In this document: one piece after another, positions 8,994-17,974 of the stretch
How the letters are laid out: every line of letters starts with the position of its first letter
Position numbering within the stretch: the stretch's first letter is position 1
Assembly: GCA_040393065.1 (NCBI GenBank)
Contig: JBEBUW010000011.1
Span: 1-64,000 of the forward strand
Reading direction: 5' to 3'
Source: JACCWM01 sp040393065
GTDB taxonomy: Bacteria > Myxococcota_A > Bradymonadia > Bradymonadales > Bradymonadaceae
DNA length: 64,000 nucleotides
Notes under the pieces: model-generated
Database searches by the model: none
What the model was told of the DNA's origin: nothing
Seen by the model: only the letters and a program-made list of their open reading frames with translations
Position numbers and translations under genes: made by a program

Positions 8994-9174
8994 TATCAAT
9001 GAGCGTGAATTACATTAACTGTCAAAAAAATGGCGCAAATGCGTGTGTTTTCTATGGAATCCACAGAAATGTCGCGGCACTGTAGTGCAGAATGCAAAAA
9101 ATATCTAAGGGCTTCTGAAGGAGACTGGAAATTCAAACTCAGGTGCTTTAAGGATGGTGGCGTGTCGGGCGTGA
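8994..9174. other. Divergent intergenic region
   Basis: About 290 bp separate the TPR/PEGA gene (-) from the kinase gene (+). A short open frame on the + strand (9030-9284) has no family pattern and overlaps the candidate kinase promoter, so I do not call it. No tRNA or obvious RNA structure is seen. Confidence 0.5.
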
Positions 9175-9203
9175 TTGCTCGCGTTTGCCGCCTGTTTTAT
9201 AGT
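9175..9203 (+). promoter_or_regulatory. Candidate sigma-70 promoter of kinase gene
   Basis: TTGCTC (9175-9180) and TATAGT (9198-9203) are separated by exactly 17 bp; the -10 matches the consensus at five of six bases and the -35 keeps the TTG. A small inverted repeat (gccgg...ccggc, about 9209-9224) lies just downstream in the leader. The kinase GTG start is about 80 bp further on. This is read by eye only. Confidence 0.4.
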
Positions 9204-9280
9204 GCTTTGCCGGAAAGAACCGGCTTCAACATAAATATGCGCATGCTTGAGTTTATCGTGCACTACCCATTGGGAGCGTC

Positions 9281-10996
9281 GTGAGTCCTTCCCGGTCAAC
9301 GAATGCCTATGCAGATGGGCGTGAAAAGATCTGTTGGAAGTGTGGGAGAAGCTTTCAGACCGACATGGAGATTTGTCCGGATGATGGTTCGCGGCTGTTG
9401 GAGCTGTCGAGCGAAGATCGGCAAGATCCTCTGATCGGTACGCTTTTTGATGGGCGATTTCGTATCTTTCATAAGCTTGGCGAAGGCGGCATGGGCGCGG
9501 TGTACAGTGCGCGCCGGCTGGATTTTGATAGCGAAGTAGCGCTGAAGCTGCTGAAGGTAGATTTTGCGCGCGACGAAGGAATTCGGAAGCGATTTTTGTA
9601 TGAAGCGCGCACGATTTCGAATTTGCAGCATCCGCATTCGGTGCGTCTGTATGATTTTGGTCAGACGGCGGACGGTCATTTTTACATGGTCATGGAGCTT
9701 TTGCGCGGCGAAAGCCTGGCCGACCGTCTGGCGTATCGATTTGTAAGTTATCGGGAGATTTTTGCGACGATTCCGCCGATCTGCGGTGTACTGGATGAGG
9801 CGCACAGTCACGAGGTGATTCATCGTGATTTGAAGCCGGAAAACATCTTTTTGCAGCAGGTGGATGGCAATCATGAGTTTCCCAAGCTGCTTGATTTTGG
9901 CATCGCGAAGCATCATGGCATTGCCACGATGACGCAGTCGGGCACATTGTGGGGCACGCCGGCTTATATGAGTCCGGAGCAGGCGCGTGGTGATGAGATC
10001 GGACCGCGTGCTGATATGTATGGCATCGGCGTGATTTTGTATGAGCTGATCAGCGGGAATCTGCCGTTTCATGCGACAACGCAGATGGGCTTTGCGGTCA
10101 AGCAGATCAACGAGCCGGCGCGCTCGCTGCTGACGATTCCTGGATTGCGCAGTGTTCCGCCCGAGCTCGATGCTTTTGTTTTACAGTTGCTGGCCAAAGA
10201 TCCGGAAGATCGGCCTGCCAGCATGGAGGAAGTGGCGAGTAGGTTGCTGGCGATTCGTGAGCAGTGTTTTGATGAGGCGTTGCTCGACTGTGTGCCGGCC
10301 GAGGAAGTCGATCCGGTAGGGTTGAAGGACTGGCTGCATAGCGCTGATAAATCGCAGACGTTTCCTGTTGCCGGCGCTGTGACGCCTGTGCAGGAGCGGC
10401 GCGCGAGTACGTCTGTGCCAACGCTTTCTTTTGCGCCGGTGCTCGATGAGGTCGAGGGCAGGCAGGCATTTGCGCAGACGATTCAAAGCCATCAGGTTGT
10501 GGTGCCGGAGCGTGCTCGGGGTGAGACGCCGGTCGAAGTGCCGGAAGAACCCAGCGCGGTGCGGCGTCGACCACGTTTCTGGCTCGGGCTGGGAGCGGTG
10601 TCCGGGATTGCTGCGATGGTGGCTGTCGGGAGCTTTTTATCGGCCGGTTTTCACGGGCCGAAAAGCGAGGACAAAGATTTTTCTGGGCAGCAGCTTGAGC
10701 ACGTTGGTGGCATGGGATTGGGAGCGGATTCCGCGGCGATCGCGAATACGGCGATTTCGCATGCGATTCAGATTATTGCGGGTTCGCGTAGTGTCGTGCG
10801 CGACATTCAGGCCGAACAACAAGACGAAGATGCGGCAAAGTTGGTAGGGGAAGAACCGCAATTCATTATCGTGGATGAGCCTCCGCCTTCGGAGCCCGCG
10901 CAACCGGCTGCAGAAAAGACGCAAAAAAAGAGCGCATCGCCCAAAACTCAAAAGAAGGGAAATGCGCTCAAGGAAGCTCTGGAAAATACGTTTTAG
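9281..10996 (+). CDS. Membrane-anchored Ser/Thr protein kinase with zinc ribbon
   Basis: A 571-residue Hanks-type kinase. The N terminus carries a small zinc-ribbon-like motif (ICWKCGRSF...ICPDDG). The kinase domain spans about residues 55-330: glycine loop GEGGMGAVY, catalytic lysine in VALKLLK, HRDLKPENIF, DFGIAK and the GTPAYMSPEQARG activation segment, all intact. After a linker with proline and glutamate there is one membrane segment at about 435-455 (FWLGLGAVSGIAAMVAVGSF), then a charged tail. Such kinases are abundant in Myxococcota. The start is GTG. The last four bases overlap the end of the convergent AgmX-type gene. Substrates are unknown. Confidence 0.92.
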   Translation: MSPSRSTNAYADGREKICWKCGRSFQTDMEICPDDGSRLLELSSEDRQDPLIGTLFDGRFRIFHKLGEGGMGAVYSARRLDFDSEVALKLLKVDFARDEGIRKRFLYEARTISNLQHPHSVRLYDFGQTADGHFYMVMELLRGESLADRLAYRFVSYREIFATIPPICGVLDEAHSHEVIHRDLKPENIFLQQVDGNHEFPKLLDFGIAKHHGIATMTQSGTLWGTPAYMSPEQARGDEIGPRADMYGIGVILYELISGNLPFHATTQMGFAVKQINEPARSLLTIPGLRSVPPELDAFVLQLLAKDPEDRPASMEEVASRLLAIREQCFDEALLDCVPAEEVDPVGLKDWLHSADKSQTFPVAGAVTPVQERRASTSVPTLSFAPVLDEVEGRQAFAQTIQSHQVVVPERARGETPVEVPEEPSAVRRRPRFWLGLGAVSGIAAMVAVGSFLSAGFHGPKSEDKDFSGQQLEHVGGMGLGADSAAIANTAISHAIQIIAGSRSVVRDIQAEQQDEDAAKLVGEEPQFIIVDEPPPSEPAQPAAEKTQKKSASPKTQKKGNALKEALENTF

Positions 10997-11628
10997 AACT
11001 GGGGGCTGAAGTTATAGGGGAAGTTCAGGCGTACGGCGCCGCCTTCGGGTTTGGGGAAGACGATCGTGCGCGCGTGAATTTCCATGCAGTTGTTGATGGC
11101 CGAATCATGCAGGGTTTCGCCGCTGGCTTTGGCGCGCGTGACCTTGCCGGAGGTGTCCACAACCAGGGTGAGGTTTACGCGGCCTCGCAAACTTGGGTCG
11201 CGGCGGAGCGAGCGCTCGTAGCAGTTTTTCATCGCGCCCTGGTGGCGGGCCATTACGTTCTGGGCTTCGCGTGCATTGGCGAATTGGCCGGTTTCTGGTT
11301 CCTGCTGGATGCGTGCCGGGCGGGATTTTTGGGGAGCGGCCAAGGCGGCGGCCTCGATTTCTGAGGTGATTCCCTGGGCCTGTTCGGTGATCGGCATGAT
11401 CAGGCCGTGGGCTTTGCCTTCGGCATCGTTTCGTGCTTCTTTGAGGGGATCTTCGGGCTCGGCGACTTCTTGTGCTGCGGGCTCGGGTGCGGTCGCCGGT
11501 TCTTCGGCCGGCGTGGCTTCTTCTTGTTTGCTACATGCGAGCGACAAGACGGTGATAAGGAAAAGAAAAACTGCGAGGCTCGCAAGAGGACTTCGCCGGC
11601 GAGTAGGAAAACGTAGAGAGAAAAACAT
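10993..11628 (-). CDS. AgmX/PglI C-terminal domain lipoprotein
   Basis: A 211-residue lipoprotein. The signal ends in LSLAC (Cys at about residue 32). A proline/alanine/glutamate-rich linker follows. The C-terminal ~100 residues form the AgmX/PglI-type domain (related to TonB C-terminal domains): VMARHQGAMKNCYERSLRRD, GRVNLTLVVDTSGKV and INNCMEIHARTIVFPKPEGG are its typical strands, with a pair of cysteines. In Myxococcus such proteins are linked to gliding motility; here the role is unknown. The gene is convergent with, and overlaps by 4 bp, the Ser/Thr kinase gene, so the two messages share their 3' ends. Confidence 0.8.
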   Translation of the reverse strand: MFFSLRFPTRRRSPLASLAVFLFLITVLSLACSKQEEATPAEEPATAPEPAAQEVAEPEDPLKEARNDAEGKAHGLIMPITEQAQGITSEIEAAALAAPQKSRPARIQQEPETGQFANAREAQNVMARHQGAMKNCYERSLRRDPSLRGRVNLTLVVDTSGKVTRAKASGETLHDSAINNCMEIHARTIVFPKPEGGAVRLNFPYNFSPQF

Positions 11629-11768
11629 AGGCTCTATCGGTAAGACGTAGTTTTAGAATTTAGGGATGTGCACGGGCATTGGGTTGATTGTCATCAATTT
11701 CATGTCCATGAAAAAGACGATACAACTGATTGAAGTGACCTTCAAGCCTACTCATTAAGGCGGAATTC

Positions 11769-13148
11769 ATGCAGAAACGTAGTAATTATCGAAATGCTCA
11801 GCGAAGCCGTAATCAGGTGCAGCCGCGTGAAACTGTGCGCATTGATCGAATGGCGCAGGGCGGTGACGGCATCGCCAATCTGGCGGATGGACGCATTGTT
11901 TTTGTGCCGCGGACTTTGCCGGGCGATGAAGTGGAAATCCGTCTGATCCAGCAGAAAAAATCCTTTGCGCGAGGACAGGTTGCGCGGATTTTGACGCCTT
12001 CGGAACATCGTGTGGAGGCGGAATGTCCTTATTTCAGAAGGGGATGTGGCGGTTGTCAGTTCTGGCACACGGATTATGAAACGGAAGTTTCTTTGAAGAC
12101 CAAAGCCGCGTGTGAAGCCGTGGAAAAGATTGCGTCGGTGCAATTGCCGGCTGCGAATGTTTCGCCTTCGCCGTTATCGCGCGGCTATCGAAATCGGGTG
12201 ACGTTTCATCTGCGCAGCGGCAGTGAGCGCAGCGAGAATGCAAAGTCGCGAAGTGCGGCAAAGCTCGGGTTTTTTGTGGAAGGGAGCCATGATGTCGTGG
12301 CTGTTGAGCATTGTTTGATCGCCTCGCCGGTGATTAACGAGGCGCGCAATCAGCTTGATCCGGTGCTCCGCTGGTTGGATGATGCCGAAATCGTGATTGA
12401 AACGGCCGGGGCTGATGAAGCCGCGGTGATCATCAGGGTTTTGAAGCCGATGCTGGATGTGCAAAAGGCACGCGCTGCGATGACGGCGCTGGTTCAAAAT
12501 AGTCCCATACTGGCTGGGATTCAGATCGTGGATGGAAAATCACGCTGGTCGACTGGTTCTGTGCAGGTGGAGGCGGCGCGGATTCTGGCCAGGCCGCCGG
12601 AGAATGCGCCGCTGCTGCCGGCCGGGCATTTTCGGCAGGTCAACGACGATGTGAATCAATTGTTGGTTGGGCGTGTGCGCGAAATCATCGCGGAGATGGA
12701 GCAACCGCATGTGCTGGAGCTTTTCAGCGGTGCCGGAAATATCGCGTTTGCGTTGGCCGGTGTCGCCAAATCCCTGGTGGGTATTGAGGGAGATCCGTAT
12801 ACGACGCGTGGTGCTACGGAAATTGCCGAAGCGGCGGGTCTGCAAAATTTTGCGTTTGCAACGGGGGATCTTTCGCAGGGATTTGGTCCGTATCTGGAGC
12901 GTCCGCTTGAGGATTTTGATGTGCTTGTGCTGGATCCGCCTCGTCAGGGCGCGCCGGAAATCTGTCAGGAAATCGTGGAGCGCGGTTGGAAGGGACAGAT
13001 CGTGTATGTGTCGTGCGATCCGGCGTGTCTGGGGCGCGATTTGAAGATTTTGCAGGCCGGCGGGTGGGAAGTTTCGGGGTTTGAGTTTTTCGATATGTTT
13101 CCCCGGACTGTGCATATTGAAACGCTGGCGGTTTTGCGGCGGTCCTAA
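11769..13148 (+). CDS. rlmD: 23S rRNA (uracil-C5)-methyltransferase
   Basis: A 459-residue RlmD/RumA-type enzyme that methylates a uridine of 23S rRNA with S-adenosylmethionine. A TRAM domain occupies about residues 18-75. Iron-sulfur cysteines are seen at 86, 93 and 96 (ECPYFRRGCGGC), with a fourth in EHCLIAS near 180. The methyltransferase domain has VLELFSGAGNIAFALAG (about 315) and LVLDPPRQGAPE; the nucleophile is the cysteine of YVSCDP. The C-terminal MFPRTVHIETLAVL is typical. The final codons and the stop lie inside the first 13 bp of the dispersed palindromic repeat gcggcggtcctaaatcg. Confidence 0.93.
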   Translation: MQKRSNYRNAQRSRNQVQPRETVRIDRMAQGGDGIANLADGRIVFVPRTLPGDEVEIRLIQQKKSFARGQVARILTPSEHRVEAECPYFRRGCGGCQFWHTDYETEVSLKTKAACEAVEKIASVQLPAANVSPSPLSRGYRNRVTFHLRSGSERSENAKSRSAAKLGFFVEGSHDVVAVEHCLIASPVINEARNQLDPVLRWLDDAEIVIETAGADEAAVIIRVLKPMLDVQKARAAMTALVQNSPILAGIQIVDGKSRWSTGSVQVEAARILARPPENAPLLPAGHFRQVNDDVNQLLVGRVREIIAEMEQPHVLELFSGAGNIAFALAGVAKSLVGIEGDPYTTRGATEIAEAAGLQNFAFATGDLSQGFGPYLERPLEDFDVLVLDPPRQGAPEICQEIVERGWKGQIVYVSCDPACLGRDLKILQAGGWEVSGFEFFDMFPRTVHIETLAVLRRS

Positions 13149-13152
13149 ATCG
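13136..13152. repeat. Left-end fragment of palindromic dispersed repeat
   Basis: The 17-bp sequence gcggcggtcctaaatcg matches the left end of the 104-106 bp elements at 40895 and 55490. It spans the last codons and stop of rlmD, so the repeat supplies the taa. The similarity ends after this point. Confidence 0.6.
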
Positions 13153-13193
13153 CCGCGGGGGGCCGTGGGTTGGGTGGTGTGATGGGTGAATAT

Positions 13194-13505
13194 CGGGTTT
13201 GTACGCGGGGGCACGTGCTATTTTTGCATGTAGATCACGTATGTAAGCGGTGCAGAAGCGATTTTTGGGTGTACGACGCGTGTGTACCGGGGGGCGAATG
13301 CAATTTGTAGATAAATATTGCGTGCGCACGCCGGGGCGCATGCGATCTACAAATGAAAAACGTGTGTGTATCGGGGAGCGGATGCGAGCTGCGCCGGGAA
13401 ATCGCATGTGTACCGGGGGGCGGATGCGAGGTACGCCGGAAAATCGTGCGTGCACCGGGTGCAGAGGCGATCTACATGTGTAGGACGCGTGTGTACGCGG
13501 GGGAT
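13194..13505. repeat. Degenerate tandem array, ~42-bp units
   Basis: About seven to eight degenerate units start near 13196, 13238, 13279, 13321, 13361, 13403, 13445 and 13488, recognisable by cgtgtgtaccggg-like heads followed by atgcgat-like middles. Spacings run from 40 to 43 bp. One unit contains gtacc...ggtac, and neighbouring units contain attgtagat-like and atctacaaat inverted partners. Because 42 is a multiple of three, several frames stay open and would give 14-residue repeats, but none has a convincing start or domain, so I treat it as non-coding. It lies between two converging genes. Confidence 0.8.
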
Positions 13506-13508
13506 GGG

Positions 13509-13760
13509 TCAGTCGACGGCGCCGGCGGTTTCGAGGGAATCGTCGATTTTGGCGGCGGATTCCTGGAGAGCGGCTTCGGCCTGTTGGATGGCCTGGCGAC
13601 TTTTCTCGGCGATGTTTTTGGCTTCTTGCTGGAGTTCGGAAGCGGATTGCTCGGGATCGGGAGCGTCGTTGGCGCGGCGCGAGCAGGCGCTACAGACCAG
13701 GGTGATGGCGAGTAGCGTGGCGAGGAGCTGGAGGACGGAGGTGGGGCGAGCAGCGCGCAT
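13509..13760 (-). CDS. Small coiled-coil lipoprotein
   Basis: An 83-residue lipoprotein. The signal MRAARPTSVLQLLATLLAIT ends in the lipobox LVCSAC. The mature part is almost wholly a predicted amphipathic helix (SASELQQEAKNIAEKSRQAI, then QQAEAALQESAAKI), suggesting a short coiled coil, in the style of Lpp-like or structural outer-membrane lipoproteins. The ATG at 13760 is chosen because it gives a proper signal peptide; a longer frame starts inside the upstream gene. It begins 10 bp after the stop of the next lipoprotein gene and is probably cotranscribed with it. Function unknown. Confidence 0.65.
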   Translation of the reverse strand: MRAARPTSVLQLLATLLAITLVCSACSRRANDAPDPEQSASELQQEAKNIAEKSRQAIQQAEAALQESAAKIDDSLETAGAVD

Positions 13761-13770
13761 GGGGCAGCCG

Positions 13771-14334
13771 TTAGATGTGGAGCTTTTCGAGTTCATCGAA
13801 GGAGAGAACGTCGTCGCTCAGTGTGCGCATGATGCGGCTCAGGCGTACCATGAGCTGGCTGAGTTCGGGGTTGTGGAGGAGATCGTTGCTCCAGAACTGA
13901 ATGGCGTTCTGGTTGCCGGCGTGTTGGTCGGAAATACGCAGGTGGATATTGATCTCGTCGGGCCGGCGGGCTCGCCGCGCAGGGTTGGTGCGCCAGAATG
14001 GGTGCGTGAGCAAGAGTTTGTAGAACTTTTTCTGATCAGAATCAGAGAGTTGTACGCTCCAGAGCATGTTGTCGTCTTCATCCTCCTGGCGCCAGCTTAA
14101 GAGTAGGCGTCCGTTGCCGGATAATTGAAGGGTAACGATTCCCAGAGCGTCATAGCTGCCACCGATCTGACAAAAGAAGTGGAGGCCGCGAGGGTCCTCT
14201 TGCTGTTCGACCGAATTTTTGAGCCGCCGCTCCAGAAGTTCAAATGGATCGGACACGAAACAACCTCCGAGCTGGGATGGGCATGCGGCGAATATTAAAA
14301 GAAGGAGATGGTATACCGGACGTCTCCGGGGCAT
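13771..14334 (-). CDS. Lipoprotein of unknown function
   Basis: A 187-residue protein beginning MPRRRPVYHLLLLIFAACPS and ending its signal at LGGC, so probably a lipoprotein. The mature part shows alternating beta strands (GGSYDALGIVTLQLSGNGRL; MLWSVQLSDSDQKKFYKLLL) and resembles small globular periplasmic domains, but I recognise no family. The ATG at 14334 is preferred to one 27 bp upstream because it starts the signal peptide. The gene is upstream of the coiled-coil lipoprotein gene (10-bp gap) and downstream of the large peptidase/barrel gene on the same strand, so the three may form one transcription unit. Confidence 0.6.
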   Translation of the reverse strand: MPRRRPVYHLLLLIFAACPSQLGGCFVSDPFELLERRLKNSVEQQEDPRGLHFFCQIGGSYDALGIVTLQLSGNGRLLLSWRQEDEDDNMLWSVQLSDSDQKKFYKLLLTHPFWRTNPARRARRPDEINIHLRISDQHAGNQNAIQFWSNDLLHNPELSQLMVRLSRIMRTLSDDVLSFDELEKLHI

Positions 14335-14418
14335 GGAAATGAATTGCCGCGGCTCCTTCATATATCTTGGGCATTTGCTGCGTCAAGGCGCTCATCACGG
14401 ATGTCAGGGAGCGGAGGA

Positions 14419-17400
14419 TTACCAGTAGCGCCAGCCGAGTGAAAAGTTGGTGATCCAGTCGCCCTGTGCGGGGAGTTTGATGGCGCCGATGTCGAGTGGT
14501 TTTGCGAAGTGCAGGCGAAAAACAATGGGGCCGAGGCCGAAATTAAAGCCGGTGACCAGGCTAAAGGCGCGGCGATCCCAGAGAAGTTGCATGTCATCGC
14601 CGACGGCGCCGAAGTCTGCGCCGAGGATGCCTTCGAGATCGACGATGGGCAGGCGGACCAGGAAATTTAAGGGGAGGCGGAATTCGGCTTTGGTGAAAAA
14701 GAAGCGTTGGCCGAGCAGAAAATCAGTATCGCCAAATCGCACGCCGCGCAGGGTATCGAAGCTGGACAGGTAGAACTGGCGGGCGAGTTCGCCGCCGTAG
14801 GTGGTGCCGACGGCGCCGCGCAGGGAGAAATTGATGCGGCCGTGGATCGGGAAATACTGTTCGGCGTCGAGGCGCACATGTCCGTGGGTGACGGATTGGA
14901 AAGGCTGCAGGTTGAGGGTGTGTTCGAGCAAAACGGAGTTGCCGGAGATCGGGCCGGTGGCGGGATGGTACAGGATGGTGTTGTAGCCAATGCTGACCGA
15001 GGGGCTGGTCTGGAAGTGGGTGCCTTTGTTTTCGTCGTTCCAGAGTTGGATGAAATCCTGGTCGGGTTCGCCGGCGATTTCACGGTTTCGTTCGCGTCGG
15101 TGTTTGAAGAAGTCTTTGGTGCCGGTGGGCAAAAAGTTTGTGGCGGCGCCGGCGGCCAGATCGCCCTGGAGGTAGAGAAAGCGGTTGAGGGGGTAGCGCA
15201 CGGTGCCGCGTGCGCCATAAAAGCGTTCGCCGGTGAGGACGTGATCCAGGGTTTCGAAGGGTTGATCGACGCGGTACAGGACGTCCTGGAACAGGCCGGC
15301 GCCCCAGATCAGGCGGCTTTCCTGGTTGAGGTAGAGCAGGTTTGCGACGGTGTTTTCCATGGAGCCGTAGGCCATGGCATCGAGGAAGATGGCGTGGTTG
15401 CGGAGGCGATCGTGGGAGAGGACGGTGAGCTGGCCAAAGATGCCGGAGCCGCTGGCGCCCATGATTCCGAAGATGTTGGCGAGTTCCCAGTTGCGGAAGG
15501 CCAGGGCGTTGTAGGCTTCGGAACCGTCGAGGGAGCGGCGCGGCAGGGGCAGGGGCGCGGCCTGGGCGGTGGGTTTGTCGAGGGTGTGGACCGCGAGCAG
15601 GCGGCTTTCGGGGATGCGGACGGGCTGGCGGCGGCCGCGGTGGTGGTACAGGGCCCAGAAGCTGCCGTCGGGGCCGGGGCTCAGGTCGAACAGGCCGGTG
15701 ACCATGTCGGTGCGGCGGACCAGTCCGCCTTCGACGATTTCGTAGAGGTTGGCGCGGCCGGCGTCGAAGGATGAGAAGAGGATGCGTCCATCGGAAAGGG
15801 CGCGGATGTCGAAGTGGTCGCGCGCTTCAAAGGTCAGGCGTTTGGAGCCGGCGGGGTTTTCGAAATCGTAGAGAAAGAGGTTGTAAAAGCCGTGGCCGGT
15901 GGCGTCGGAAGAATAGACGATGCCGTCGGGGCCCCAGGAGACGCTGCGTTCGGCGTATTCGTCGTCGGTGACGCGGGTGAGCAGGTAGTCGTTGTTTTCG
16001 AGTGGTCGGAAGATATACAGGTCTTTTTGACCGTCTTCGTTCAGGCCCACGAAGGCGATTTGCTGGCCGTCGGGCGAAAATGCGGGGCTTTCGGCCGCGA
16101 GCAGGTTGTGTTTGGCGAGCTGGTAGGCGATGCGTTTGCCGGGTTTAAGGGTGATTTTCCAGGGTGTGGTCGTGCCGCCTTCGAGTGGAGCGACGCGTTC
16201 GGCGGCGTGCTCGAAGCCTTGCAGGTAGAGGACATCGCGGCCCTGGCTGCTGGCGAAGAAGACAACGGCGTCCTGGGAGATATCAAAGGTGCGGCCGCTG
16301 ACGGGATGGAGTGATTCGAAGCCGGGGCGTCCGTCGGAGGTGAGCAGGCGGCTGTCGTCGGGCTTGCGGATATCGACGACGGACAGGTTGACGCTGCCGG
16401 TTTCGGGGCTGATGGAGCGGTACATGATCAGGTTGCCGTCCGGCGAGGTGGTGATGGTCTGGACGATGCCCTGGAGGTCGTTGAGAAAAAGGACGTCGGG
16501 GGCGTCTTGCTCGGAGACCAGGAAGCTGGCGTAGGAGCGGTGTTTGAGCCAGGCTTCGAATTTGGCGGCGATGACTCGGGATTCTTCTTTGGTGATCCGG
16601 GTAAGCAGGGTGCGAAAGTCGATGGCGCTGCGGTCTTTGCTGGTGTCGTCGAGCAGGAGTGGGGATTGTTCGAGAACTTTTTGGAGGGTACCTTGGCCGT
16701 AGGTTTCTTCGAGAAAGGCGACGCGTACCTGGCCGATTTTGTAGGTCCACAGACCGCTGTAGGGGCGGTCTTCGAAGAAATCGAGCATGACGTAGCCGCG
16801 CATCGGGTCGGGGTTCAAAAGCAGGTCGCGGGCGATCATTTCGGTTTCGGGGTCGAGTCCTCGGTGAGAATAGTATTCGGCGATGCCTTCAATGAACCAG
16901 AGCGGGACGTAGTCGAGCGGATCGGCGGCGAGTTTGGCCTGGTCGGCGATGTCACGGACTTTTTGGATGGTGAACTGGTGGACCATTTCGTGGGTGGAGA
17001 CGTGCTGGAAGAGGCGGTGATCTCCAAAGTAGGGGAGCACGAGTTGGAGGTCTTTGCGGCTGGTGACACCGAGCACGCCTTCCTGGATGGGAAAGATATT
17101 GGTCTGCAGAAATTCCTGGTAGCTGTTGTAGAGGATGTAGGGAAGCGTTTTTTGGGGGACGTGGCGAAATTCTTTGACGAGGTAATCGTAGGAGGCTTCG
17201 ATGAAGGCGGCGGCGCGCTCGGCGATGTGGCGCTCGCGTTCGTAGAAGAACATGCGTACGCCGCCGGATTGATCGGAGGGCGGTCGGTGCGAGGGATGGG
17301 CGGGCAAAAGGGGTGCGGGCGCTTTCTGGCCGGTGTCGGGCGGTGTGCCGGGCGGGCTGGTCGGGGCGTCCTGCGCAAAGGTCGAAGGCTGTGGTGATGC

Positions 17401-17733
17401 GTAGGCGTGGGGCGGAGCGCCGGCAGTATGCTGGCTGAAATTCAGGTAAGAGCGCAGGGTAGTGGGCGGCGCGTCGGTCATTTTGCCTGGAAGATCAAAG
17501 CGCAGGCTTTTGAGCGGGTTGCCGTGCTTGATCGAGTCGGCATCGCTGGTATCGGCTTTGGGGCCGACGAGGATATCGATGTGGTGCCATTCGAAGTCGA
17601 AATAGCGTACGTTGCTCTGGTTGGGGCGCTGCGGGTAGACAAAAATCTGCGCCTGAACATCGGCAGAGAGTCCGAAAAGGACGAACAAGGCGGCGAGACA
17701 GCGCAGCAGGCGACTGGTCTGGTTTGAGACCAT
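14419..17733 (-). CDS. Exported peptidase-like, beta-propeller and barrel protein
   Basis: A 1104-residue exported protein. A signal peptide (about residues 1-28, ending ADVQAQ) comes first. A gluzincin-type peptidase domain follows, with THEMVHQF (HExxH) and a downstream WFIEGIAEYYSHRG glutamate helix as in peptidase MA-like proteins. The middle has TolB/WD40-like PD40 repeats (PAFSPDGQQIAFVG; WGPDGIVYSSDATG; LSPGPDGSFWALY). The last ~350 residues look like an outer-membrane beta barrel of the surface-antigen (BamA-like) type, ending in FSLGWRYW with a terminal aromatic residue. The ATG at 17733 has ggag in front. Role inferred: surface-exposed or secreted-substrate processing at the outer membrane. 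Confidence 0.75.
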   Translation of the reverse strand: MVSNQTSRLLRCLAALFVLFGLSADVQAQIFVYPQRPNQSNVRYFDFEWHHIDILVGPKADTSDADSIKHGNPLKSLRFDLPGKMTDAPPTTLRSYLNFSQHTAGAPPHAYASPQPSTFAQDAPTSPPGTPPDTGQKAPAPLLPAHPSHRPPSDQSGGVRMFFYERERHIAERAAAFIEASYDYLVKEFRHVPQKTLPYILYNSYQEFLQTNIFPIQEGVLGVTSRKDLQLVLPYFGDHRLFQHVSTHEMVHQFTIQKVRDIADQAKLAADPLDYVPLWFIEGIAEYYSHRGLDPETEMIARDLLLNPDPMRGYVMLDFFEDRPYSGLWTYKIGQVRVAFLEETYGQGTLQKVLEQSPLLLDDTSKDRSAIDFRTLLTRITKEESRVIAAKFEAWLKHRSYASFLVSEQDAPDVLFLNDLQGIVQTITTSPDGNLIMYRSISPETGSVNLSVVDIRKPDDSRLLTSDGRPGFESLHPVSGRTFDISQDAVVFFASSQGRDVLYLQGFEHAAERVAPLEGGTTTPWKITLKPGKRIAYQLAKHNLLAAESPAFSPDGQQIAFVGLNEDGQKDLYIFRPLENNDYLLTRVTDDEYAERSVSWGPDGIVYSSDATGHGFYNLFLYDFENPAGSKRLTFEARDHFDIRALSDGRILFSSFDAGRANLYEIVEGGLVRRTDMVTGLFDLSPGPDGSFWALYHHRGRRQPVRIPESRLLAVHTLDKPTAQAAPLPLPRRSLDGSEAYNALAFRNWELANIFGIMGASGSGIFGQLTVLSHDRLRNHAIFLDAMAYGSMENTVANLLYLNQESRLIWGAGLFQDVLYRVDQPFETLDHVLTGERFYGARGTVRYPLNRFLYLQGDLAAGAATNFLPTGTKDFFKHRRERNREIAGEPDQDFIQLWNDENKGTHFQTSPSVSIGYNTILYHPATGPISGNSVLLEHTLNLQPFQSVTHGHVRLDAEQYFPIHGRINFSLRGAVGTTYGGELARQFYLSSFDTLRGVRFGDTDFLLGQRFFFTKAEFRLPLNFLVRLPIVDLEGILGADFGAVGDDMQLLWDRRAFSLVTGFNFGLGPIVFRLHFAKPLDIGAIKLPAQGDWITNFSLGWRYW

Positions 17734-17974
17734 GCGAGGCTCCACGGTAGCAACGAGAAAGTGCAATCAGAGGACGAGAGTGTGCCCTGAACTCAATTGA
17801 AATGATGTTGGTTCTAAACATGGTAAGGTGTATTCAAATAGCAAGGTTTGCGGCGCTTGAAGTTGAAAGATCTTGCAGAAGAGGCTTGTTGTGGTTGGTT
17901 TCTGGCGAATCATGACGTAATTTTGCGGGCTTCTGTTGGAAACATCGCTTGACTGGATTTTTGGAGACCTACGT

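Noticed and set aside
9030..9284. 84-residue open frame before the kinase gene
   Set aside because: No family pattern or ribosome-binding site, and it covers the candidate promoter of the kinase gene.
13250..13483. Open frame giving 14-residue cysteine-containing repeats
   Set aside because: It arises from the 42-bp array, several other frames are equally open, and it lacks a clear start signal or domain. Treated as repeat, not gene.
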